Source: JAIVJN01 sp036732565
GTDB lineage: Bacteria > Acidobacteriota > Vicinamibacteria > Vicinamibacterales > UBA2999
Length of the DNA stretch: 7,280 nucleotides
Direction: 5' to 3'
NCBI GenBank assembly: GCA_036732565.1
Contig: DAINCF010000364.1
Span: 1 to 7,280, forward strand
Under the pieces are notes generated by a model. The model was given only the letters and a program-made list of their open reading frames with translations. It was not told the DNA's origin and ran no database searches. How positions within the stretch are numbered: position 1 is the first letter of the stretch; each line of letters starts with the position of its first letter. A program made the position numbers and the translations under genes. Positions 1 to 5,595 of the stretch are shown here, piece after piece.

Positions 1-1545
1 CGGACGCTGGATACGTCGAGGACGTTCTACGCGACGCCGTTGGCCATGTTCGCCGACCGTGCGTTTGCGCGGGCCCTCGTTATCGGCCCCCTCGCCGAGG
101 GGATGCCGCTGCCGAGCCTTCATGCGCTCTGGTTCGTGCTCGTGGTCGCCGCCCTGGTGACGCCGGCGGTGCTGCTTCGCCATCGCCTGGCGCTGGCGTG
201 TGTGCTCGGCGGGTCGATCGCGCTCGCCATCGCGTACGGGGTCATTCCGGAGTCATGGCTGATTCAGGTACCGTTCGTCGGAAACATCGTCACCATTCAC
301 GCTACGTTTCAGACGGTGGCGATCGTGCCGCTGTTGATCGTGTCCGGCAGCGGCGCCGGGGTGCTGCTCGGCGGCTCACGCCCGCGCGCGGTGGCAATCA
401 CCGTTGCCGTGGCGGCTGCGAGCCTCTTGGTCTTCATCGGCGTTGGTGGCGTCGGCGCGCTCACCCGCTTTCAGACATGGGCCGTGGCCGGTGTCCTGCT
501 CGGTGGCGCGCTCGTCCCGATGACGATGCTCACGGCGACGCGCGCCTTTCCCCGCGTCCTTCCCCTGGCGGCGGGCGTTGCCCTGTCGTGGCTGCTGCTC
601 GCTCCAGGAGGCCAGCACCTCGAGACCGGAGTCGTGCCGCTCGATCGCGTGCTGGTGCAGCCGCGACCGCGCGCGCCGCTGGAGGCGACATCGCCCATCA
701 TCGATGTCATCCACGCGCACCAGACCACTCCCGCGCGGACCCTGGGCCTCGGCCATATCCTGCTTCCCGGCACGCAGGCGCTGTACGGTCTGGAGGGCAT
801 CGGTGGGCCGGATGCGCTGTTCCTGCAGACCAGCGACGAACTGATGATGGCCGCCGGTGATGCCGTCCGGCAGGGATGGCTGTTCACCTTTCTCGAGCAC
901 AAGCTCGCAAACGACGCTCCGCTTCTCGACATGCTCAACGTTGGATACGTGCTTGCCTACTACGACCGCGCCAACGTCATCGCCGGCAAGCAGGCGCTGC
1001 ATGGCCTGGACAGTCTGAGCGCCGCGCCACGGCCCACGGTGTGGCCACGTGGGTTCTTCACCGATCGCATCAGGCAATACGACACGGCGCCCGAGCTGAT
1101 CGGTCTCGCGCGGGAGGCCGGCAAGCCCATCGCCGCAATTCAGAATGGTGATGGGCGCGCCGCGCAGCTCACGCACGACCTCGTTCAGGGATCCGGTGAC
1201 GTCATCCCCGCGGACCAGTACATGCTGACGACGAACACGACGAGCTTTCACGTGCGCGCGCCGCGCGCGGGCATCGTGGTGCTGGCCGAGACCTACATGC
1301 CCGACGATTTCATCGCCACCGTGAACGGCCGTGACGTGCCGTACTTTCGGGTGAACCACGCGTTCAAGGGTGTGGCCATCCCCGGTTCAGGGGACTGGGA
1401 CGTGCGCTTCGAGTACCGCCCCAGGGGATGGACCGGCTCGCTGTTCGCGGCGGGTGCCGGTGCCCTCGTCCTGCTCGCGCTGGGTGCAGTCGCGTGGCGC
1501 GGCCACGCTCACCCCGTGCCACAGGTCGAGCGCACGCATGCGTGA
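1..1545 (+). CDS. YfhO-like polytopic membrane protein, C-terminal part (5' end outside window)
   Basis: The frame is open from base 1, so the ATG at 40 is probably internal and the gene starts upstream; 514 residues are visible. Counting from the window start there are about six hydrophobic segments (roughly residues 41-60, 62-82, 102-125, 129-152, 159-177 and 184-202), a soluble domain of some 275 residues, and one last membrane segment near 480-500 followed by a short basic tail. The soluble part contains LLDMLNVGYVLA (about 308-320), a PRGFF motif, and a final beta-rich stretch with AETYMPDDF and NGRDVPYFRVN, all typical of the C-terminal region of the YfhO family (GT-C-like membrane proteins). 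Bacillus YfhO is linked to glycosylation of lipoteichoic acid; here the substrate is unknown. It converges on the heptose operon, so it is not co-transcribed with it, but a surface-glycan role fits both. Family call is firm, function is inferred. Confidence 0.8.
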   Translation, partial: RTLDTSRTFYATPLAMFADRAFARALVIGPLAEGMPLPSLHALWFVLVVAALVTPAVLLRHRLALACVLGGSIALAIAYGVIPESWLIQVPFVGNIVTIHATFQTVAIVPLLIVSGSGAGVLLGGSRPRAVAITVAVAAASLLVFIGVGGVGALTRFQTWAVAGVLLGGALVPMTMLTATRAFPRVLPLAAGVALSWLLLAPGGQHLETGVVPLDRVLVQPRPRAPLEATSPIIDVIHAHQTTPARTLGLGHILLPGTQALYGLEGIGGPDALFLQTSDELMMAAGDAVRQGWLFTFLEHKLANDAPLLDMLNVGYVLAYYDRANVIAGKQALHGLDSLSAAPRPTVWPRGFFTDRIRQYDTAPELIGLAREAGKPIAAIQNGDGRAAQLTHDLVQGSGDVIPADQYMLTTNTTSFHVRAPRAGIVVLAETYMPDDFIATVNGRDVPYFRVNHAFKGVAIPGSGDWDVRFEYRPRGWTGSLFAAGAGALVLLALGAVAWRGHAHPVPQVERTHA

Positions 1546-1563
1546 TATCGACAAGCGTGCGCT
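1529..1563. repeat. 9-bp perfect inverted repeat across the end of the YfhO-like gene
   Basis: AGCGCACGC (1529-1537) pairs with GCGTGCGCT (1555-1563) around a 17-base loop that contains the TGA stop. The loop side also includes part of a perfect 12-base palindrome at 1533-1544. It lies between two convergent genes, where a bidirectional terminator would be expected, but no T-run follows on either strand. It could be a weak or factor-assisted terminator, or chance in GC-rich DNA. Confidence 0.3.
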
Positions 1564-1592
1564 AGAGAGGGATCGACGGTGGCCTGCCTGCC

Positions 1593-2927
1593 TCATTGCA
1601 CCGTCACGACGACTTCGTTGGACGCGGCGCTCGGTCCGACGTCGTTGAGCGCTCGCACGCGCGCGAAGTACACGCCGGGTGGAACGCCGGCGATGTCGAA
1701 CGTCGCGTCACCGATCGGGATCCGCGCGAGGTCGGCCGCACCGCTGGTGGAGCCGACTTCGATGGTGTAGCCCATGACGCCCGGGACACTCGACCAGGTG
1801 AACGTGACCCGCCGGCCATCGACGGTGCGCGTCAGATTCGTCGGCTCGTCCGGAGGTGTCGCAACAGCGAGGGAAGGACACCCTCCGAGATTGACCGTGA
1901 ACTCGGCCAGCGGTGCCGGTGGCGTCGCCCAGACGTTGACGTTCTTGCGAAAACAAGCCTCGAAGATGTTGTAGCCAGTGCCGACTGTGACGACCATGCC
2001 CAGCGAGCGATCAACCGCAATGCTGGGTCTCCCACTGGAAGAGTCGATGACATCCAGGGTGGATGCGTCCAGAACATACAAACTCGACGGATCGATCAAG
2101 GTCGCCAAGGTCGGAATCACGACGTCGCTGAGAAAGAGTCGGTTGTTGCGGTCATCGACGTGGATACTGCCGATGTACTCCTGCCCGGATGGCGGATTCG
2201 CCAAGGAGCCACGATTCAGCAATTCGGTGCCAGAGACGGCATCGAGCACCCGCAGCGCCAGCGGCTCGTTCAGCGCCACGAACAGTCGCTGCCCGTCGTG
2301 ACTCAAGGCGATCGAGCCAATTCGGCCAGGGGGCAGCTCCGGCAGACTGCGACGCTCGGCGCCAGTCAATGGATCGAGGACGGCAACGTGAGACACATGC
2401 TCGGTGCCAGGGCCGACGGCCCTGGAGCGCGCGATGAAGAGCTCGCGCCCGTCGGACGACAGCACCGGCCTGACAAGGGAGTTGTTCGCGGGAATGGCAA
2501 TGGTTCGCCGGCCCGTTGGCTCGATCACCGTGATCTCGTTCTGGCCGACGAAAAGGAGCCGAAGCGCGGTTGGATCCGCCAGCAGATTCCCGACGGGTGC
2601 GAATCCAGGAAGTGTCGCGAGCTGTCCCGACCGCCGGTCGAAGATCCCCAATGTGTATGCGGTGGTCGAGCCCTCCCAGATGGTGAAGACCACATACCGC
2701 CCATCGGCGGTCACGACGGCGGGTCCCGCTCGATCAGGAAGGCTGATCTGCCGTTGCGGGGTTCCAAGACCAGCAGAGGTCAGCGGAACCTCGACAAGCG
2801 TGGAATTGAGATACGTCTCCCATGGCGTGAGCGTCACGTACAGCCAGCTCTGGGCCGACGACTGATGAGGGAACAGGACCACGAGGATCAGGGCGACGGC
2901 GAAGCGAATCATCAGCATCGATCTCAT
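1593..2927 (-). CDS. Secreted beta-propeller protein with C-terminal fibronectin type III domain
   Basis: A 444-residue exported protein. Residues 1-26 form a signal peptide: a short basic start, a hydrophobic core (FAVALILVVLF) and a likely cut after SSA or SSAQ. Residues about 28-355 show repeated blade-like units with a small-x-DG-x-x-LF-hydrophobic pattern (TADGRYVVF, SSDGRELFIA, SHDGQRLFVA, DDRNNRLFLS), as in YVTN/WD-like propellers. Residues about 359-444 form a fibronectin type III domain, opening PPDEPTNLT and containing FTWSSVPGVMGYTIE and YFARVRALNDVGPSAASNE. Cys325 and Cys350 could form a disulfide. The ATG at 2927 has little Shine-Dalgarno sequence; the ATG at 2918 has AGGA about 8 bases upstream and would leave the signal peptide intact, so either may be used. 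It starts 24 bases after the transaldolase stop, so it is probably the last gene of the operon. No enzymatic residues are recognisable; an extracellular binding or scaffold role is likely but unproven. Confidence 0.8.
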   Translation of the reverse strand: MRSMLMIRFAVALILVVLFPHQSSAQSWLYVTLTPWETYLNSTLVEVPLTSAGLGTPQRQISLPDRAGPAVVTADGRYVVFTIWEGSTTAYTLGIFDRRSGQLATLPGFAPVGNLLADPTALRLLFVGQNEITVIEPTGRRTIAIPANNSLVRPVLSSDGRELFIARSRAVGPGTEHVSHVAVLDPLTGAERRSLPELPPGRIGSIALSHDGQRLFVALNEPLALRVLDAVSGTELLNRGSLANPPSGQEYIGSIHVDDRNNRLFLSDVVIPTLATLIDPSSLYVLDASTLDVIDSSSGRPSIAVDRSLGMVVTVGTGYNIFEACFRKNVNVWATPPAPLAEFTVNLGGCPSLAVATPPDEPTNLTRTVDGRRVTFTWSSVPGVMGYTIEVGSTSGAADLARIPIGDATFDIAGVPPGVYFARVRALNDVGPSAASNEVVVTVQ

Positions 2928-2951
2928 CCTGGCGAGTGCATGCGTCAGACA

Positions 2952-3665
2952 TCACAACGTGAAGCCCGCCGCCTTGGCATCGTCGTAGAACATCTTGACG
3001 GTCTCGAGGGAGTAGTCGTCGAGGTCCTTGCCGACGACCGACAGCTTCTTCAGGATGTCGGACGTGACGGTGATGATGTGGCAGCCGATCTCGTCGGCTT
3101 GAAAGACGTTGAGCAGCTCGCGCGGGCTGGCCCAGATCAGCTCGGCCTTCGGCTCCACGGCTAAAGCTCGCACCGCCTCGATCATGATCGGCAGCGGATC
3201 GCGTCCGGTATCCGCGATGCGGCCGGCGAACACCGAGACGTTCGATGGCGCGCCGTCCTGCAGGCGCTCCATGATGTGCTTCACCTGATCGAGCGTCATC
3301 ACCGCGGTGACGTTGACCTTGACTCCGGCGTGGGAGAGGCGACCAATCATCTCGTAGGCTGGCTCGCGGCGCGTGTTGGTGACGGGGATCTTCACGTAGA
3401 CGTGTTCGCCCCAGGTCGCGATCTCGCGCGCCTGCCGCTCCATCTCGTCGAACTCGTCGGAGAAGACCTCGAACGAGATCGGACGATCGGGGATCGCCTG
3501 CAGCACCTGCTTGGCGAACGCCCGATAGTCGGTGATGCCGGCCTTGCGCATCAGTGTCGGATTCGTCGTGAAGCCTTTGATGAACGGCTGCCGGTAGAGG
3601 GCCAGCATGCCCTCGAGCTCGGCGCCGTCGGCGAAGATCTTGGTGCGGATGTGAGTGACCTTCAT
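2952..3665 (-). CDS. Short transaldolase (FSA/TalC-like fold, transaldolase-type active site)
   Basis: A 237-residue class I aldolase of the transaldolase family, a (beta/alpha)8 barrel acting in the cytoplasm. Transaldolase exchanges dihydroxyacetone units between sedoheptulose 7-phosphate and fructose 6-phosphate. Visible landmarks are Asp13 (KIFADGA), GFTTNPT at 31-37, the Schiff-base Lys92 in VYVKIPVT, VNVTAVMT at 117-124, and SVFAGRIADTG near 144-154. By-eye alignment to E. coli FSA places Glu66 and Phe146 where FSA has Gln59 and Tyr131; Glu and Phe are the transaldolase-type residues. The ATG at 3665 is chosen because it overlaps the gmhB stop by 4 bases (ATGA) and has AGGG (3671-3674) 5 bases upstream; the in-frame extension to 3896 lies inside gmhB and is low-complexity. 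Placed directly after phosphoheptose genes, its likely job is to supply sedoheptulose 7-phosphate. Family call is strong; the pathway role is inferred. Confidence 0.85.
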   Translation of the reverse strand: MKVTHIRTKIFADGAELEGMLALYRQPFIKGFTTNPTLMRKAGITDYRAFAKQVLQAIPDRPISFEVFSDEFDEMERQAREIATWGEHVYVKIPVTNTRREPAYEMIGRLSHAGVKVNVTAVMTLDQVKHIMERLQDGAPSNVSVFAGRIADTGRDPLPIMIEAVRALAVEPKAELIWASPRELLNVFQADEIGCHIITVTSDILKKLSVVGKDLDDYSLETVKMFYDDAKAAGFTL

Positions 3666-4192
3666 GCGTTCCCTATATGCGTGAGAATCCAGTCGGTGGC
3701 TTCGCCCAGCGACGCGACCCGCACGTCCGGCTCGTGCGGCATCGGCTCCGCGTAGTCGTAGTCGACCAGGATTGTCGCACGGCACGCCGCGCGGCGACCC
3801 GCCTCGATGTCCCGCCACCGGTCCCCGACCATGACGCTCCGTTCCACCGCGTAGGTGGGCGGATCGAGCAGCATGCCCGGCTTCGGCTTGCGGCACTCAC
3901 ACCCGTCGGCGTCGACGTGATAGCAGACGCGGACCTCGTCGAGCGGCAGCTCGGTCATGAGCTTGGCGTGCATCGCCTCGATCACCTCGCGGGCCACCGT
4001 CCCTTTCGCGACGTCGGGCTGGTTGGTGACCACCACGAGCGCGTAGCCGGCCTCTCGCAGCTTCGCAAGCGCGTCTGGGACGTCCGGCAAGATCACCAGT
4101 TCCTCCACACGGGTCGGCGCCCCGGGCCGGCGATTGTGCACGATGGCGCGATTGATGACGCCGTCGCGATCCAGAAAGATCGCCGCCTTCAT
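3662..4192 (-). CDS. gmhB: GmhB-type D-glycero-D-manno-heptose 1,7-bisphosphate 7-phosphatase (HAD family)
   Basis: A 176-residue cytoplasmic HAD phosphatase, the normal size for GmhB. It should remove the 7-phosphate from heptose 1,7-bisphosphate to give heptose 1-phosphate. All HAD motifs are visible: DRDG with nucleophile Asp8 and acid/base Asp10, motif II in VVVTNQ (Thr56-Asn57), Lys103 in CRKPKPGM, and MVGDRWRDIE with Asp124 and Asp128. A structural zinc site is seen as Cys90-x-His92 and Cys98-x-Cys100, characteristic of the GmhB/HisB-N subfamily. The spacer between His92 and Cys98 is only 5 residues, shorter than in E. coli GmhB and like HisB. HisB-N is the main alternative, but there is no dehydratase domain and no histidine gene nearby. 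The ATG at 4192 overlaps the SIS stop by 4 bases and has a good ribosome binding site; its own stop overlaps the transaldolase start. Confidence 0.88.
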   Translation of the reverse strand: MKAAIFLDRDGVINRAIVHNRRPGAPTRVEELVILPDVPDALAKLREAGYALVVVTNQPDVAKGTVAREVIEAMHAKLMTELPLDEVRVCYHVDADGCECRKPKPGMLLDPPTYAVERSVMVGDRWRDIEAGRRAACRATILVDYDYAEPMPHEPDVRVASLGEATDWILTHIGNA

Positions 4193-4785
4193 CTGGTTGA
4201 CTCCCATTTCGTGGCGCGTGTCTTGAGCCGCGGATGTGAGACGAGCAGATGCCACACCACCGCCTGGAACGCCTCTGCGTGCGGCGTCACGGTCTCGGGG
4301 TTCACCGTCGGGACGATGACGCACGCATCGGCCACGGTCGCGGTGTAGCCGCCGTCGCGACCGACGACGCCGACGATGGCCGCGCCGACCTCTCGGGCGT
4401 GGGCGAGGGCGCGCACGAGATTCGGGCTGATGTTCTTCTCGAGGCTGCCGCCGCCCACCGAGAACACCATGACACCGTCCTCCGCCCGCAGCCGGCTGCC
4501 GCGTAGCCACTCGACGAACACCGTCTCCCAGCCCTCGTCGTTGGTGCGGGCGGTCAGCTCGGACACGTTGTCGGTCGGCGCGTAGGCTTCGAAACCCGCA
4601 AGCTTGCGGAAGTCGTTCACCGCATGCGAGCAGTTGCCGGCGCTGCCGCCGACGCCAAGAAAGAAGAGACGCCCGCCCCGTTCGCGTACCGAGGCAAGGA
4701 CGTCGGCCATGCGCTCGATGACCTCAGCGTCGAGACTCGCGATGATGGTCGCGGCTTCCTGCAGATGCTGCTGTGCGTAGCTCAT
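4189..4785 (-). CDS. gmhA: SIS-domain phosphoheptose isomerase, divergent GmhA-like
   Basis: A 198-residue single-SIS-domain protein, the usual GmhA size. GmhA converts sedoheptulose 7-phosphate to D-glycero-D-manno-heptose 7-phosphate as a cytoplasmic tetramer. The sugar-phosphate loop appears as FLGVGGSAGN (42-51), followed by HAVNDF (54-59), and a second loop as FSVGGGSLEKN (108-118). By-eye alignment puts His54, Asp58, Glu171 and His179 at the four metal-ligand positions of characterised GmhA (His, Glu, Gln, His) with the same 4- and 8-residue spacings but two changed residues. The ATG at 4785 gives a standard GmhA N-terminus, with GGAA close upstream; the longer in-frame GTG start at 4821 would add residues encoded by the intergenic repeat and is rejected. 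The stop overlaps gmhB by 4 bases. Its neighbours (HddA, HddC and GmhB types) make the heptose assignment much more likely than another SIS function. Confidence 0.8.
   Translation of the reverse strand: MSYAQQHLQEAATIIASLDAEVIERMADVLASVRERGGRLFFLGVGGSAGNCSHAVNDFRKLAGFEAYAPTDNVSELTARTNDEGWETVFVEWLRGSRLRAEDGVMVFSVGGGSLEKNISPNLVRALAHAREVGAAIVGVVGRDGGYTATVADACVIVPTVNPETVTPHAEAFQAVVWHLLVSHPRLKTRATKWESTR
4201..4206 (-). promoter_or_regulatory. Ribosome binding site of gmhB
   Basis: On the minus strand TGGGAG lies 8 bases before the ATG at 4192, inside the end of the SIS gene. It supports the 4192 start over the upstream in-frame extension and suggests independent or coupled initiation at the ATGA overlap. 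Confidence 0.55.
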
Positions 4786-4797
4786 GAGTTCCAATTT

Positions 4798-4895
4798 GGT
4801 CCGCCTGAAGGCGGACCCCACGACGGGAGACCATACACCCTACGTACGTGGGGTCCGCACACCCTAGGTACGTGGGGTCCGCCTTTAGGCGGACC
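4798..4895. repeat. REPIN/BIME-like element: 25-bp inverted ends, each itself a hairpin
   Basis: The left end (4798-4822) and right end (4871-4895) are reverse complements with a single mismatch in 25 bases. Each end contains its own perfect 8-bp hairpin: GGTCCGCC / GGCGGACC with loop TGAA (4806-4809) on the left and TTTA (4884-4887) on the right. The whole element is 98 bases and fills nearly all of the gap between hddC and the SIS gene. It could fold as two small hairpins or as one long stem enclosing 48 bases. Two inverted REP-like units with a short spacer is the layout of REPIN/BIME elements. No T-run follows either hairpin, so a simple intrinsic terminator is unlikely. An effect on mRNA stability or on the ratio of upstream to downstream expression is inferred. 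Confidence 0.85.
4835..4882. repeat. Two tandem copies of a 24-bp unit within the REPIN-like element
   Basis: Bases 4835-4858 and 4859-4882 are adjacent direct copies of a 24-base unit that begins ACACCCTA and ends GGGGTCCGC, differing only at 4843 (C) versus 4867 (G). The second copy runs into the right inverted end. It looks like a local duplication of the arm edge plus spacer. Confidence 0.85.
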
Positions 4896-5595
4896 TCCCT
4901 TTCGTTGCAAAATACGCGCGCGTCTCTGCCAGTCCTTCCGGCGAGCCGATTTCGTAGAAGCGAGAGGTCACCTCGAAGCCGGCCAGCTCGCCGGCGCCGA
5001 GCAAATCGCGATAGACCGACGCGAGATCGAACGGGCGATCGCCGGGATACGGCTCAAGCGTCTGCGCGCCCAGCAGCCCGAGCCCGTAGTCGATGTGATG
5101 CATGTTCGACGTCCGTTCGCGCTTGTCGTAGCGGATGATCTGACCGTGCTCGAACTGCACGTTGCTCGCATCCCACCGGTTCTCGTTGCGGAAGACGGTC
5201 ATCAGCCCCGCCTTGCCGTTTTCATCGAAAGCCCGCGCGATCGCCGCGAGGTCGCAATCGAGGTACGAGTCGCCGTACATCACGAAGAACCGTGATCCGA
5301 GCTGCGGCCGAGCCCGTCGAAGCGCCCCTCCGGTGCCGAGCAGGTGATCGCCATCGAAGGCGTAGTCGATGCTGACGCCCCACTTCCGGCCATCGCCCAG
5401 CACCTCGAGGATCATCTCTCCCTTGTAGCCGACGCACAACACGATGCGGGTGACGCCCTGCCGGCGCAACCACTCCACTTGGTGCTCGACGAAGGGCCGA
5501 CCGGCGACGTCGACCAACGCCTTCGGGATGGTCTCGGTGACCGGACGCAACCGCGTCGCCAGCCCTCCGGCGAGGATCGCGGTGGTCAGGGTCAC
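4885..5595 (-). CDS. hddC: HddC-type sugar-1-phosphate nucleotidyltransferase (probable heptose-1-phosphate guanylyltransferase)
   Basis: A 236-residue nucleotidyltransferase of the GT-A-like fold, matching HddC in size. HddC joins GTP and D-glycero-alpha-D-manno-heptose 1-phosphate to give GDP-heptose and pyrophosphate. The nucleotide loop is AILAGGLATRLRP (6-18, with Ala13 where Gly is common), followed by Lys25 in IPKAL, LLGTGGAL (85-92), the metal-binding Asp109 in YGDSYLDCD, and FYEIGSPEG (213-221), where Glu215 stands in place of the commoner Asp. The start is GTG at 5595: it overlaps the hddA stop by 4 bases (GTGA), begins directly with the first beta strand, and has a strong ribosome binding site; the extension to 5775 lies inside hddA and is low-complexity. 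The last residues and the TAA stop are encoded by the REPIN-like element. Nucleotide preference cannot be read from sequence; GTP is inferred from the neighbouring kinase. Confidence 0.83.
   Translation of the reverse strand: MTLTTAILAGGLATRLRPVTETIPKALVDVAGRPFVEHQVEWLRRQGVTRIVLCVGYKGEMILEVLGDGRKWGVSIDYAFDGDHLLGTGGALRRARPQLGSRFFVMYGDSYLDCDLAAIARAFDENGKAGLMTVFRNENRWDASNVQFEHGQIIRYDKRERTSNMHHIDYGLGLLGAQTLEPYPGDRPFDLASVYRDLLGAGELAGFEVTSRFYEIGSPEGLAETRAYFATKGRSA

Noticed and set aside
376..1359. Minus-strand open frame inside the YfhO-like gene
   Set aside because: The plus strand shows membrane segments and family motifs; this frame is His/Arg-rich without structure.
1596..3164. Long plus-strand open frame (522 codons) opposite the propeller gene and part of the transaldolase
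   Set aside because: Its product is rich in Arg, Asp and Gly with no domain pattern, and the minus strand carries clear signal peptide, propeller, FN3 and transaldolase features. It is a GC-driven shadow frame.
3666..3896. Longer transaldolase start at 3896
   Set aside because: The extension overlaps gmhB in another frame and has no family similarity; the ATG at 3665 begins at the first barrel strand.
4193..4510. Longer gmhB start at 4510
   Set aside because: The extension lies within the SIS gene in another frame and is Arg/Gly-rich; the ATG at 4192 has a good ribosome binding site and a 4-base overlap.
4786..4821. Longer SIS protein starting at a GTG at 4821
   Set aside because: The added residues are translated from the repeat arm, and the ATG at 4785 gives the standard GmhA length.
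4835..4882. CRISPR-like array
   Set aside because: Only two directly adjacent 24-base units with no spacers; this is a tandem duplication.
4798..4895. Intrinsic terminator made by the two hairpins
   Set aside because: Neither hairpin is followed by a T-run on either strand, and the enzymes on both sides belong to one pathway.
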